A stretch of DNA of 64,000 nt from Limnohabitans sp. Rim47 (GCF_001517545.1 NZ_FBYA01000004.1:172419-236418); one strand, 5' to 3'; shown: positions 31,726 through 41,375, counted from the stretch's first letter. Notes: generated from the letters alone by a model not told the origin. Translations and numbers: made by a program.

Positions 31726-32889
31726 TCAGTTGCGTCCGTTGACAAAAAAGGTTTCGACCTGACCCAGGCTTTTGACTTCAATAGAGCCGCGTGACTCGAG
31801 TTGAAAATCATTGCGAATCAGGTTTGCGGTGTTGACCGAGACGTGAATGCGGCCCGGCTCTCCGGTGGATTCCATGCGGCTGGCCACGTTGACGGTGTCG
31901 CCCCACAGGTCGTAGGTAAATTTGCGCAGGCCAATCACACCCGCCACGATGGGGCCACTGTGCACGCCGATGCGCATGCGCAGAGCGCCGCCGGTGCGCT
32001 CGCGCATCTCTTCGAGTGCTGTGCAAAATTCGACTGCCGCGTCGATGACGGCATGGGCATGGTCATCCATGGGCTCGGGCACGCCACCTGCAAGCATGTA
32101 GCAGTCGCCGATGGTTTTGATTTTTTCCAGCCCGTGCTTCTCGGTGATCAGGTCAAAGCGTGAGAACAAATCGCCCAAAACTTCGACCAAAGCGCTGGCT
32201 GTCATGGTGCGGGACATGGCGGTGAAACCCACCATGTCGGCAAACAGCACGCTCACGTTGGGGAAGGCATCGGCAATGTGTTCTTCGCCTGCCTTCAGGC
32301 GCTGTGCAATCTTGCGCGGCAAGATGTTCAGCAGCAGTTGTTCTGTTTTGGCCTGTTCAGAGGCCAGCGCCTCGTGTTGGCGTTTGAGTTGACGCATGCG
32401 CAAGGCTTCTTGGTCGCGCAGGCGTTTGCGTTCCACCGATGTCTTGACGCGGGCGCGCAACAACACCGGGTTGAATGGTTTGGACAGGTAGTCTTCTGCG
32501 CCCAGTTCGATGCAGCGCACGGCATCTTCGAGGCTGGTGCCGCCAGAGATCACGATCACGGGGGGCCAAGGGTGGTGCGGGGTGTCGCGCAGCACGGCCA
32601 AAACTTCCATGCCGTTCATTTCGGGCATTTCCATGTCGAGCAACATCAGGTCGAAATGCTCTCGCACCAAGGTTTCGATGGCTTCGCGTCCGTCGCCCGC
32701 TTCGGTGATGTCGGTCAGGCCAATCTCTACCAAAGAACGGCGCAGCCCCATGCGGATCAAGCGGCTGTCATCCACCAAAAGCACTTTGGCTTTTTCAAAG
32801 TCAGACGAGACTTTCGCTGAAATGTCCAATTCGGCCGCGACTTGGCGGCTGTCGACACCCTGTGCGGCGGTGCTGGCGGACGTGGACAT
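31726..32889 (-). CDS. Response regulator with class III adenylate cyclase output
   Basis: A 387-residue two-domain protein. The receiver (about 35-150) has D40/D41, phosphoacceptor D85 (LMLLDMEMPEMNG) and K137. After a helical linker (155-200) comes a class III cyclase with metal ligands D218 (FADMVGFT) and D262 (IGDCYML). The adenine-selecting pair is K256 (EKIKTIG) and D327 (YDLWGD), and transition-state residues are N334 and R338. All catalytic positions are present, so it should make cAMP when the receiver is phosphorylated, presumably via the operon's CheA or the divergent kinase. It is second in the chemotaxis operon. Confidence 0.93.
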   Translation of the reverse strand: MSTSASTAAQGVDSRQVAAELDISAKVSSDFEKAKVLLVDDSRLIRMGLRRSLVEIGLTDITEAGDGREAIETLVREHFDLMLLDMEMPEMNGMEVLAVLRDTPHHPWPPVIVISGGTSLEDAVRCIELGAEDYLSKPFNPVLLRARVKTSVERKRLRDQEALRMRQLKRQHEALASEQAKTEQLLLNILPRKIAQRLKAGEEHIADAFPNVSVLFADMVGFTAMSRTMTASALVEVLGDLFSRFDLITEKHGLEKIKTIGDCYMLAGGVPEPMDDHAHAVIDAAVEFCTALEEMRERTGGALRMRIGVHSGPIVAGVIGLRKFTYDLWGDTVNVASRMESTGEPGRIHVSVNTANLIRNDFQLESRGSIEVKSLGQVETFFVNGRN

Positions 32890-32897
32890 GGCCGGAA

Positions 32898-33272
32898 TCA
32901 GTTAACGGCCAGCAAATGGTTGACTTTTTCTAGCAACTGCACGGCAGTAAAAGGTTTGGTCAAACTGTCGTTGGCACCGGACAGCAGAGCAGAATCCAGG
33001 CCAAATCGGGCGCTGACCACGCGGCTGCCACCCGAAATTGTCAAAATTGGCACAGCTGGAAAAGACTCGCGCAGGCGAGAGACGAAGTCAACACCGTCCA
33101 TATTGGGCATAACGATGTCGGAAATGACAAGATCAACATTGTTGATCGCAAAAAGCTCCAAGGCCTCCATGCCGTCACGTGCCTCGATGACCTGGAAGTC
33201 AGAAAATTCCAGAATCTCGCGCACACCTTCGCGCAACAGATCCTCGTCATCAACAAGCAAAATCGTGGTCAT
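32898..33272 (-). CDS. Single-domain response regulator (first gene of chemotaxis operon)
   Basis: A 124-residue receiver with D8/D9, phosphoacceptor D52 (LVISDIVMPNMDG) and Lys in LTKPF. Its C-terminal third (FGLDSALLSGANDSLTKPF) matches the receiver at 36712-37101 (FGIDTIQVPGANASLSKPF), so the two are paralogues flanking the divergent kinase gene. A GGAG site precedes the ATG. It is 8 bp before the receiver-cyclase gene. Confidence 0.93.
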   Translation of the reverse strand: MTTILLVDDEDLLREGVREILEFSDFQVIEARDGMEALELFAINNVDLVISDIVMPNMDGVDFVSRLRESFPAVPILTISGGSRVVSARFGLDSALLSGANDSLTKPFTAVQLLEKVNHLLAVN

Positions 33273-33337
33273 TCAAATATTCTCCAAATCATTGATGATT
33301 CTATCAATAAAATCGCCAATAATAATGATCTGTAAAT

Positions 33338-33365
33338 TAAAATGACAACTTCTTACAGCCGTTTA
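33338..33365 (+). promoter_or_regulatory. Candidate sigma-28 promoter of the histidine kinase gene
   Basis: TAAA or AAAA is followed after 15-16 bp by GCCGTTTA, six of eight -10 positions. The distance to the kinase start is about 68 bp. The region is AT-rich, so a sigma-70 alternative (TTGATC, 16 bp, TATTTT) further downstream is equally possible. Confidence 0.35.
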
Positions 33366-33432
33366 GACGCTGTTTGTTGTTTAAGTTTTGATCTTTTCAG
33401 TATTTTTTGTATTTTAGAGACCCCCCTTTCCT

Positions 33433-36400
33433 ATGAACCTGTTTCGCGCATGGACGCCCAAAGTTTGGCTGAGTCTGATCGGTGTGTGTGTGTTCAGCAT
33501 TGGGCTGGCGGTCGTTTGGGCGCTACTCGCTGATCGCAGTGCGTGGGCCTTGATTGTGGTTATTTCGTGTTTCATTTTGCTGTTGGCGGCGGCATGGTGG
33601 TGGCTTGACCAAAGTCATCTCGGGGCTTCGCCCGAGCAGCTGGCCCGCGCAACGCACTTGTTGGCGCAAGGCCAACACGAGCAGGCGCGCAGCGTGCTGG
33701 GGCAGGGCGGTCAAGGTGCATGGGGTGACCTGGCCACTGTGGTGACCAATTTGCAAACGGCTCAAACCCGCCATGACGAGCGCACTTGGCGTGACCAAGG
33801 TCTGTCTTTGATTCACGAGACAGTTCGCCACGACCACACACCGCAAGCCTTGTCTGACCGGGTTTCGCAGACGCTGATCCGTTTTATGGGGCTGACTGGC
33901 TGCGCTGTTTATGTGTTGGAGTTTGACCCGTCGACCCAGCGTTTGCATGAAGAGTGCAAGTTGCGTCGACAAAGCTCGGTGCTGGGCCAGCCCTTGGCCC
34001 TGCCAGAGTGGATGGGTTGCACCTATGCCAGCTTGCAGGCCTTGGCGGCCAGCAAGACCATTTTGCGGAACAGCGAAATTCCTGCGGCCATCCTGAAATT
34101 TGTGCGGCGGCCTGAGTCGGGTGACACGGTGCTGGTGCCGTTGGTGATTGAGGCTCAGGTGCGCGGGGTGCTGTTGATGGCTGCGGCGCAAGCCTTGCCT
34201 TTGCAGCTCGAGGCTTTGATGGAGCCCGTGTCTGCGGCCATCGCCGTGGCCTTGCAGTCGGCGCGGGCTCGCGAGACCCTGGAGTCTTCCTTGGCGCGCG
34301 CCAACGAGTTGACGCGCGAGTTGCAGGACCATCACGAAAAGTTGCAAGCCAGTGAAGTCGCGCTGAAGAAGCAGATGACTTATGTCAACGATATTCTGGG
34401 CAATATGCACAGCGGTCTGGTGGTGGTGGACCGTGCGGGCCGTATTCAGGACTGCAATCCGGCTTTGCTCAAGCTGACCGGGTTTGACCGCGATTTGTTG
34501 ATTGGCCAACCCAGCAGTTTGTTGTTCGAAGAGGACGAGACACGCTTGTTGTCGATCTTCAAGGGCTATGGCCACATGCTCACACGCTTGGGTGTGGAAA
34601 ACCCACAGGCTTACTGGCATGTGCTGACCGACAACCTGTTGGGCGCAGCGGTGATCGACGTCGATGGTCAGGTGATGCAAGCCAATCACCGCATGGCCCA
34701 GTTGCTTGGCTGCGGCACCGACCAGCTGAAGGGCCATTCCTTTTGGAAGCTGCTGCAAGATGTGCCTGCCGATGAGTTGGAGGACTTGCAAGCCTTGCTG
34801 TCCAGCGACGACAGCTATTACCGTTCAGGCTCTGGCCAGACCATGGCCGTGCGTTTTCATGCGGGGCAGCCCTTGCATCAGGTCGAGATCAGCTTCATCA
34901 ACCACCGTTTGGTGGGCGAGCGCGTCACGCTGGTGATGGTGCGCGGCGAGCGTGACTTGCCATGGGGCGTGGCCAACTCGACCACTTTGCAAAAGCTCAC
35001 CCCGGGCGACGAAGAGGCCATGATTGCCAAGCTGCGCAACCGCTCTGGAACCTACATTCCAGTTCGGGTGAGTTCGTCGTTTTTGGCCGATGCCACGGGC
35101 ATGCCACAACAGACCGTGATCAACCTGCACGATGTGTCCAGCCTGGTGAACAAGGGCGAAGAAATTCGTGCCCAGCACCAGCTGCTGGAGATGAGCATGG
35201 ATGCGATGCAAGACGGTGTTCTGCGTCTGGACCGCCACGGCCGCGTGATCAGTGCCAACCCCATGGCGCTGGATTTGTTGGGCAGTGACAAGGCCAGCAC
35301 ATCTTTGCAGCCGGTGCACAAGTTGTTGCCTGGCCAGCAAAAAGGGCACGACCTCGCTTATTGGTTGCCTTTGCAGACGGCCTCGCTGCTGCGCCGATTG
35401 GTGCAGGACCTGGCCCAAGATCCAGGCTTGGTTCAGTCTTTGCCGATTCCCTTGCTGTACGCCAATCGCATGGGCCGTTTGAAATGGGCCACCCCAACTG
35501 CTTGCGCCTTGTTGGGTCTGACTGTGGCACCGCAGTCCACCCCCGAGCCCTTGCTGTTGGCCGAGCAAACCAGTCGCGAATTGCTGGCCTTGCGTGAACA
35601 CACCAACGTGGAAAATTTGGGCAATGATCCGCTGGTGATCGAGGTGGCTTGGCGCGCGGGCAATGCGCCGGTCATGCGTTTGCCCACACTGTTGGTGCCC
35701 AATACGACTTCAAGCAACGAAGAAATGATGGTCTGGTTGATCCCTGATCTGGATGCCTTGAGTGCATTCATGATCCGGCGCATGCACAACATTGAGTGGT
35801 TGGTCTTGCACAACCAGTCGGAAAGCCTCTTGCCTGTGGTCTTGACCGCTTCGCCTTTGGTTGACCCCTACAACCGCCTCACGGGTGCGGTGGTCACCAT
35901 CAAGGACATGCGGGAGATCAAAGAAAAAGAGTCCGAAAATCTGCGCATGGTTCAAAAGGTCGAGCAGTCTCAGCGCCTGGATGCGCTGGGCCAGTTGGCG
36001 GCCGGCGTGGCCCACGACTTCAACAACTTGTTGGGGGTGATTCAAAACCACGCCGAGTTGGTGGAGATGAAGCTGGGCAGTGAGACCAAGGCGGCCAAAA
36101 ACCTGTCAGCCATTTTGCAGGCCACCACACGGGCCAGGGACATTGTGCTCAAGCTCAATGCTTTGGGCCGTGAGCGCAAGCGGCTCGAAGAAGACGGCAG
36201 CGTGCACGATGAGCAAGAGGTCTCGGTGCCGTTCGATCTTTTGCCGGTCATCGAAGAAACCCAAGGTTTGTTGCAAGCGACCCTGAAGGGCATCGACATT
36301 CTGGTTGAAGCCGATGCCATTGGCTCAGGTGTGGTGTTGCGCGGCCAAAGTGGCACCTTGCAGCAAGTCATCGTGAATTTGTGCGTCAACGGCAGTCATG

Positions 36401-36684
36401 CGATTGGCGACAGACGCGATGGCCTGATCCGCATCAAACTCGACCGGCCCGATGCCGGGCATGTGAGCATTGCGGTTTCTGACAACGGGGACGGCATTCC
36501 GCCCGAAATCATGTCGCGTATTTTTGAGCCCTTTTTCACCACCAAAGAGGTGGGCAAGGGCACCGGCTTGGGCCTGGCCATGGTGCGCAGCATCATCACC
36601 CAGATGGGCGGGGCCATCGAGTGCCTGTCCGAGCCAGGCAAGGGCACGACCTTCACCATCAGCTTGCCTTGCACCGAAGCCTGA
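33433..36684 (+). CDS. Membrane PAS/GAF sensor histidine kinase
   Basis: A 1083-residue kinase. Two membrane segments occupy residues 12-60. A GAF-like domain spans about 125-280, then a coiled coil and at least three PAS-like regions (about 320-400, 405-560, 580-680). The kinase core follows, with phospho-His H861 (GVAHDFNNLLG), an N-box, DNGDGIPP and GTGLGLAM ATP-binding motifs. The HDFNN type of H-box is common in kinases that pair with separate receivers. The receiver gene 27 bp downstream is the likely partner. The signal is unknown. It is divergent from the chemotaxis operon. Confidence 0.92.
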   Translation: MNLFRAWTPKVWLSLIGVCVFSIGLAVVWALLADRSAWALIVVISCFILLLAAAWWWLDQSHLGASPEQLARATHLLAQGQHEQARSVLGQGGQGAWGDLATVVTNLQTAQTRHDERTWRDQGLSLIHETVRHDHTPQALSDRVSQTLIRFMGLTGCAVYVLEFDPSTQRLHEECKLRRQSSVLGQPLALPEWMGCTYASLQALAASKTILRNSEIPAAILKFVRRPESGDTVLVPLVIEAQVRGVLLMAAAQALPLQLEALMEPVSAAIAVALQSARARETLESSLARANELTRELQDHHEKLQASEVALKKQMTYVNDILGNMHSGLVVVDRAGRIQDCNPALLKLTGFDRDLLIGQPSSLLFEEDETRLLSIFKGYGHMLTRLGVENPQAYWHVLTDNLLGAAVIDVDGQVMQANHRMAQLLGCGTDQLKGHSFWKLLQDVPADELEDLQALLSSDDSYYRSGSGQTMAVRFHAGQPLHQVEISFINHRLVGERVTLVMVRGERDLPWGVANSTTLQKLTPGDEEAMIAKLRNRSGTYIPVRVSSSFLADATGMPQQTVINLHDVSSLVNKGEEIRAQHQLLEMSMDAMQDGVLRLDRHGRVISANPMALDLLGSDKASTSLQPVHKLLPGQQKGHDLAYWLPLQTASLLRRLVQDLAQDPGLVQSLPIPLLYANRMGRLKWATPTACALLGLTVAPQSTPEPLLLAEQTSRELLALREHTNVENLGNDPLVIEVAWRAGNAPVMRLPTLLVPNTTSSNEEMMVWLIPDLDALSAFMIRRMHNIEWLVLHNQSESLLPVVLTASPLVDPYNRLTGAVVTIKDMREIKEKESENLRMVQKVEQSQRLDALGQLAAGVAHDFNNLLGVIQNHAELVEMKLGSETKAAKNLSAILQATTRARDIVLKLNALGRERKRLEEDGSVHDEQEVSVPFDLLPVIEETQGLLQATLKGIDILVEADAIGSGVVLRGQSGTLQQVIVNLCVNGSHAIGDRRDGLIRIKLDRPDAGHVSIAVSDNGDGIPPEIMSRIFEPFFTTKEVGKGTGLGLAMVRSIITQMGGAIECLSEPGKGTTFTISLPCTEA

Positions 36685-36711
36685 ATTCAGCCAGACACAA
36701 CGAGAATCACC

Positions 36712-37101
36712 ATGTCAAAAACCATTGCCACCATCTTGCTTGTTGAGGACGAAGAGTTGCTCCGGGCTGGGGTGCAGGAGATGCTCGAAATCCAGGGCTT
36801 TCGTGTCATCACGGCACCCAATGGGCAAGAGGCGCTGGCCTGTTTGGCCACAGAGGTCATTGATCTGGTCGTCACCGACTTGGTCATGCCTCAGATGAAT
36901 GGGATTGATTTTGTTGAGCAGCTGCGCAAGATCAAGCCCGATCTGCCTGTGATCGTGGTGTCGGGCAGCACACGCAACATCATGCAACGCTTTGGCATCG
37001 ACACCATTCAGGTGCCCGGTGCCAATGCGAGCTTGTCCAAACCATTCAAAAGCACCGATCTGCTGGCCCAGATACGGCAGTTGTTGGCCGCACCGGTTTA
37101 A
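36712..37101 (+). CDS. Response regulator paired with the histidine kinase
   Basis: A 129-residue single receiver with acidic residues near position 12, phosphoacceptor D56 (LVVTDLVMPQMNG) and Lys in LSKPFKS. It is the natural target of the upstream kinase (27 bp gap) and a close paralogue of the receiver heading the divergent operon, which may therefore receive phosphate from the same kinase. It has no output domain, so it probably acts on a protein partner. It converges on a chemoreceptor gene 39 bp away. Confidence 0.93.
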   Translation: MSKTIATILLVEDEELLRAGVQEMLEIQGFRVITAPNGQEALACLATEVIDLVVTDLVMPQMNGIDFVEQLRKIKPDLPVIVVSGSTRNIMQRFGIDTIQVPGANASLSKPFKSTDLLAQIRQLLAAPV

Positions 37102-37140
37102 GACTCGGCGCCATCTGCCTGCCTTGGCGCTCTTCGGCGC

Positions 37141-38988
37141 TCAGGTCTCGAAGCGTTGCACCTCACGGCGCGTAGCGTCTGCAATTTTGGACAGTTCGAC
37201 CACCGTGGCCGCGATTTCCTCAGACGCTGCCGAGTTGCTGCGTGCGATTTGGTCAAGGTTGTTCAGGTTCACATTGATTTGCTCAACTGCTGAACTTTGC
37301 TGCACCAGGGCCGAGGCAATGCGCTGCAGCATTTGATCGGTGGCCTGGGTTTCGCGTTCGATGCCGGACATGTCTTGGCTGACGTCCATCACAGCCGTGA
37401 CGGCGCTGCGGGCTTCTTCGACGGCTTGCCGGACCAGCACCGCGATTTCTTGCGAGCTCTCGGCGCTGTTCAGGGCCAACTTGCCCACTTCGTCGGCCAC
37501 CACGGCAAAGCCTTTGCCGTGCTCGCCTGCACGCGCGGCTTCAATGGCCGCATTCAAGGACAGCAAATTGGTTTTGTTGGCGATCTTCTCGATCACCTCG
37601 GTGATCTTGTTGATCTTTTCCGAGTTGGTGGCGATGTTGTTGACCACCTTGACCATCTCGTCCATCTTGACCATGCTGCCGCGCACCAGTGTGAACGACT
37701 GGCGTGATTTCTGACTGGCGATTTCAGTGTTTTCGGACACTTCGGTCACCGAGGTCACCGTCTGGCGCACCGCCATGGCGACCTGGCTGATGGCATCGGT
37801 CTGGTGCCGGGCTCCATCGGAAATCTGGCCAATGGCGTTGGACGCCTCACCGGATGCGGCGGCCACTTGGCGGGCATTCAGGTGAATGGTGGTCATGGCT
37901 TCGCGCAGGGCGTCGAGCGACTGGTTGATGTTGCTCTTGAGTTCGTTCAGGTCACCCAAAGCCTGTGCCGACACGCGCCGTTGCAGGTTGCCTTGGGCCA
38001 CGCCTTGCATGACTTGGCGAATGTCCTGGAACACGGTCTGTTGCGCGGCCATGCTTTGGTTGATGTTTTGCTTGAGGGTGTTGAGCTCGCCCTTGGCCTC
38101 GGCGGTCACGCGCATCGCAAAGTCACCCTGAGCAACACCTTGCATCACCTGCGTGATGTCCTGGAACACCGACTGTTGGACGTGGATGCTCTGGTTGATG
38201 TTTTCTTTGAGGGCCCCCAAGTCACCACGGGCTTCGACAGTCACACGGCGGTCCAGGTGGCCTTGGGCCACTGCCGTCATCACACCCACGATGTCTTGCA
38301 TGGTGGATTGCAAAGACTTTTGCATTTGTGAGACTTTGTGCAGCAAAGGGAATTCGACCTGATCGACGGCGTCCCCGCGTGCCGAAAAGTCCCCCTCGCT
38401 GATGTGCCCCGAGAGTTCAGCAACCAAGGCCGACTCGAGTGCCTCGCGCTTCAAGATGGTGGCCATGAAAATCAACATGGCTGCCTCGAAGACGACATAG
38501 GCGGCATGCAAGGCAATGACAGTCAAGTGCACTTGGCCTGGCAGCAAGGTGATGCCGCCCGCGTTGACGAACTGCAAATAGCCAAAGCCGACGTGGTGCA
38601 CAGCAATCAAGCCCGCAGCGGCCACGATCGGACGCCAATCGCGGTAGTACAACAAAAAAGCCAACAGGGTGAAGATGCCAAAGTGGCTCTCGACCATGCC
38701 ATTCGTTTGCTGAATGGTCAGCGCAGAGAACACCATCAGGGCGCAAGCAATGGCCAGGCGCGAGGCTACCGAGCCAGGTGCCATTTTGTAAATGGCCCAA
38801 GGCACCAGCAAGGTTGGCAAGCCCACCAGCAAGCTCAGCGAGGTGCTGTCAGTGAACCATCCGACGCTCAAGCAGACGGCCAGTAAAAACACCATCATGC
38901 TGAGCATGATGCGGTCTGCCGCCATGCGTTGAGGCTGGAGCATCAGCTCTGTATGACCTGACGCGGATAAACCCTGATTCAATTTCAT
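37141..38988 (-). CDS. Chemoreceptor with multi-pass membrane sensor
   Basis: A 615-residue receptor. The N-terminal 180 residues form about six membrane segments with almost no periplasmic domain. A conserved-looking MVESHFGIFTLLAFLLYYRDW and VHHVGFGYLQ stretch has several His residues; similar modules sit on other bacterial sensors. Residues 231-365 comprise three 45-residue HAMP-like repeats (QDI-x3-M-x2-VAQG). The signalling hairpin (NKTNLLSLNAAIEAARAGE) follows and the end is QRFET. Membrane-embedded sensing, perhaps of energy state, is inferred. Confidence 0.9.
   Translation of the reverse strand: MKLNQGLSASGHTELMLQPQRMAADRIMLSMMVFLLAVCLSVGWFTDSTSLSLLVGLPTLLVPWAIYKMAPGSVASRLAIACALMVFSALTIQQTNGMVESHFGIFTLLAFLLYYRDWRPIVAAAGLIAVHHVGFGYLQFVNAGGITLLPGQVHLTVIALHAAYVVFEAAMLIFMATILKREALESALVAELSGHISEGDFSARGDAVDQVEFPLLHKVSQMQKSLQSTMQDIVGVMTAVAQGHLDRRVTVEARGDLGALKENINQSIHVQQSVFQDITQVMQGVAQGDFAMRVTAEAKGELNTLKQNINQSMAAQQTVFQDIRQVMQGVAQGNLQRRVSAQALGDLNELKSNINQSLDALREAMTTIHLNARQVAAASGEASNAIGQISDGARHQTDAISQVAMAVRQTVTSVTEVSENTEIASQKSRQSFTLVRGSMVKMDEMVKVVNNIATNSEKINKITEVIEKIANKTNLLSLNAAIEAARAGEHGKGFAVVADEVGKLALNSAESSQEIAVLVRQAVEEARSAVTAVMDVSQDMSGIERETQATDQMLQRIASALVQQSSAVEQINVNLNNLDQIARSNSAASEEIAATVVELSKIADATRREVQRFET
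37894..38298 (-). repeat. Three 135-bp coding repeats (HAMP-like) in the receptor
   Basis: Residues 231-275, 276-320 and 321-365 of the receptor align without gaps. Each unit begins QDI, includes VAQG and (K/E)xNINQS, and has 45 residues. In DNA this is three consecutive 135-bp units of clear similarity, consistent with internal duplication of a HAMP-like signal relay. Confidence 0.8.
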
Positions 38989-39090
38989 ATCATCTTTCCC
39001 TGCAAATACCGCCCATGAATGCCGGATCGTTCAACAGATACCAAGCCAAGGTGGCAAAGCTGTAAAGCAACCAGCACAACAGCAAGACCC

Positions 39091-39132
39091 ACACCCACCG
39101 TGTCGTCCTTGCGGGCAAGGACGGGCGGGTGT
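39091..39132. repeat. GC-rich inverted repeat
   Basis: GTCCTTG and CAAGGAC form a 7-bp stem with a CGGG loop at 39105-39122. Flanking ACACCCaCC and GGCGGGTGT extend it imperfectly to about 42 bp. It has no T-tract, so a simple intrinsic terminator is unlikely. Confidence 0.6.
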
Positions 39133-39280
39133 TTAACGAGGATTCCGACTGGTTCAATGGGAAATTAATTAAGTAAAACTCGGATTTCTAGACCGCCTTG
39201 AGTGCGTGACTGCTCAGGATCCGAGCGAGTTCAAAGGCTTTACCGCGCGCTGTCACGGCCGGCCTTTGAAACACTGGAAA

Positions 39281-39302
39281 GCTTGCTGAGTGGTCAGCAA
39301 GC
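39281..39302 (-). terminator. Terminator-like stem after the 39314 chemoreceptor
   Basis: GCTTGCTGA and TCAGCAAGC form a perfect 9-bp stem with a 4-nt loop, starting 11 bp after the stop codon. Only a short T run (TTTCC) follows on the minus strand. Confidence 0.6.
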
Positions 39303-39313
39303 CCGCGGAACCA

Positions 39314-41257
39314 TCAGACGCTGAAGCGGCCCAGGTCCTGGCGGGTTTGTTCCGCCAGTTTGGACAGCTCGATCACCGTGGCTGTGATCTCTTCAGAGGC
39401 CGAAGCGTTGCTGATGGCAATGCGGTCCAGGCTGCCCAAGTTGGAGTTGATTTCCTCGACTGCCGCCGATTGTTGTTCCAGGGCCGAGGAGATGCGCTGC
39501 AGCATTTGGTCGGTTTCCTGAGAGCCCTGTTCGATCATCGACATGTCGCGGCTGACCTCTTTCACCACCTGCACCGCGTGGGCGGTTTCTGCCACCGCTT
39601 GTTGCACCAATCGGGCAATTTCTTGTGAGCTCTCGGCGCTGCTGGCGGCCAGTTTGCCGACCTCTTCGGCCACCACCGAGAAGCCCTTGCCATGCTCGCC
39701 CGCACGGGCGGCTTCGATGGCAGCGTTCAGTGAAAGCAGGTTGGTTTTGTTGGCGATTTTTTCGATCACTTCGGTGATCTTGTTGATCTTGTCCGAGTGC
39801 ACCGAAATGTTGTTGACCACCTGCACCATCAAGCCCATCTTGTCCATGCCGGTTTGCATGATGGCCATGGATTCACGGGACTTCTGGCTGGCGATGGCCG
39901 TGTTGCGCGACACATCGGTGACCGATTCGGCGGTGTGTTTGATCGCCAGGGCCACCTGACCGATGGCGTGTGTCTGGTTTTGTGCGCCATCCGAGATTTG
40001 ACCGATGGCGGTGCTGGTCTGGTTGGCGGCCGCAGCCACTTGGCGGGTGCTGTTGTGCACCGCACCCAAAGCCTGGCCGAGCGCTTCGAGCGAGCTGTTG
40101 ATGTTTTGCTTCAAGCGCAACAGGTCGCCAGTGGCTTCGATTTGAACGCGTTGCGTCAGATCGCCACGGGCAACCGAGCCCATCACGCCATCGACATTGC
40201 CAATCATGCGGTGCAAAGATTGCAAAGCGGTGCTGGCCTGCTCCAGGCTTTGGCGGAACTCGCCACGGCTGTCTGTGTAGTCAATCTCGTGGTTGAACTG
40301 GCCATGCAACAAAGCCTGTGACAGCCCATTGAAACCGTTCATGGTGCGTTGCACCGAGTCCAGAGAATGGTTAATGGCCCTTTGCATTTGCGCCAAATCG
40401 CCTTGCATGCTGCCTTCAATGCGCTGGCTCAGATCACCGTCAGCCAAGTGCTGGATGACGCGATTGACTTGACCAATGGCGGTTTGCTGCGCTTGCAACA
40501 GCGTGTTGAATGCGCGGGCCGTTTCACCAACCTCGTCGTTTTGCGTGATCTCGATGCGGCTGCCGTAGTCAAAATTTTGCGACACACGTTGCGCTGTTTC
40601 TTGCACCAAGCGCAAGGGCTTGACCACCGAGCCGACGATGCGATAGGCCAGAATCACGCCAGCCAAGGTGCCGACTGCGAGCAACACGACACTGATCAGT
40701 TGCGACTGCTCGTACTGTGCTTCAGACCGGTTGTATTCGGATTTGGCCACATTGAGTTGAACTTCGATCAAATCGGAAAATTTGTTGCTGATGGGGTCGA
40801 TCACCGGATACAAAACGTCCACGGTGAAACGTGTGATGCCATCCATGTCTTCTTTGTCGAGAATGGCTTGCAGCTTGTTGAGGCTCGATTCGGCATCCAC
40901 CAGCATGGGTTCGATGCTGGCGACCAGTTTTTTCTCCTCCTCGACCAAGAAGGTGGCTTTGTAGGCCGTCCATGTTTTGTCAATGCCTTGACGCGCATCC
41001 TGGAGGTTTTTACGGGCTTCGGCCCAAGGAATGTTGCCGTTGCGCACTTTGTGTGTGGTGTCCACAATGTTGACTGCGTAAAAGTCGGCAATGACCTTGA
41101 GATCGCGCAGAGGCACCACCCGGTCTTCATAAACAGTGCGGAGTCCGCCAACCGTTTCTGCCATGCCTCTGAGTCCCATCAGTCCTACAACGATGGAAAC
41201 CAATGAGAGCAGCCCCACCAAAAAGAAGAGGCGAATGTTGACGCTTAAGTGGTTCAT
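39314..41257 (-). CDS. Methyl-accepting chemotaxis protein (four-helix-bundle sensor)
   Basis: A 647-residue receptor paralogous in layout and length to the one at 5510-7453. TM1 is at residues 9-30 (FFLVGLLSLVSIVVGL). A helical periplasmic domain of about 155 residues contains EEEKKLVASIEPML, and TM2 is near residue 190. HAMP and HAMP-like repeats and the signalling hairpin follow, ending GRFSV without a pentapeptide tether. The start at 41257 is the first ATG; a TTG lies 6 bp upstream. It is divergent from the cyclic-nucleotide operon. Confidence 0.93.
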   Translation of the reverse strand: MNHLSVNIRLFFLVGLLSLVSIVVGLMGLRGMAETVGGLRTVYEDRVVPLRDLKVIADFYAVNIVDTTHKVRNGNIPWAEARKNLQDARQGIDKTWTAYKATFLVEEEKKLVASIEPMLVDAESSLNKLQAILDKEDMDGITRFTVDVLYPVIDPISNKFSDLIEVQLNVAKSEYNRSEAQYEQSQLISVVLLAVGTLAGVILAYRIVGSVVKPLRLVQETAQRVSQNFDYGSRIEITQNDEVGETARAFNTLLQAQQTAIGQVNRVIQHLADGDLSQRIEGSMQGDLAQMQRAINHSLDSVQRTMNGFNGLSQALLHGQFNHEIDYTDSRGEFRQSLEQASTALQSLHRMIGNVDGVMGSVARGDLTQRVQIEATGDLLRLKQNINSSLEALGQALGAVHNSTRQVAAAANQTSTAIGQISDGAQNQTHAIGQVALAIKHTAESVTDVSRNTAIASQKSRESMAIMQTGMDKMGLMVQVVNNISVHSDKINKITEVIEKIANKTNLLSLNAAIEAARAGEHGKGFSVVAEEVGKLAASSAESSQEIARLVQQAVAETAHAVQVVKEVSRDMSMIEQGSQETDQMLQRISSALEQQSAAVEEINSNLGSLDRIAISNASASEEITATVIELSKLAEQTRQDLGRFSV

Positions 41258-41345
41258 GAGCAATGTTCAGCAGTTGAAAGGGCGTTGACACAGCGCTGGT
41301 GCTTGGGCCAAACTTTGTTGATGATAGCAATTATGTCGGGTTAAT

Positions 41346-41375
41346 TTGATTTATTGATACTTTTATTGGTATAAA
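41346..41375 (+). promoter_or_regulatory. Candidate sigma-70 promoter of the cyclic-nucleotide operon
   Basis: TTGATT (41346-41351) and TATAAA (41370-41375) are 18 bp apart. It is about 375 bp upstream of the first gene, so if used the leader would be long; a closer promoter may exist but was not seen. Confidence 0.35.

Larger units (their letters stand above)
38989..39313. other. Intergenic region between two chemoreceptor genes
   Basis: The gap holds a GC-rich stem-loop (39091-39132), an AT-rich stretch (39165-39190) and a terminator-like stem after the MCP at 39314 (39281-39302). No coding frame or clear promoter of the 37141-38988 receptor gene could be recognised. Confidence 0.6.
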
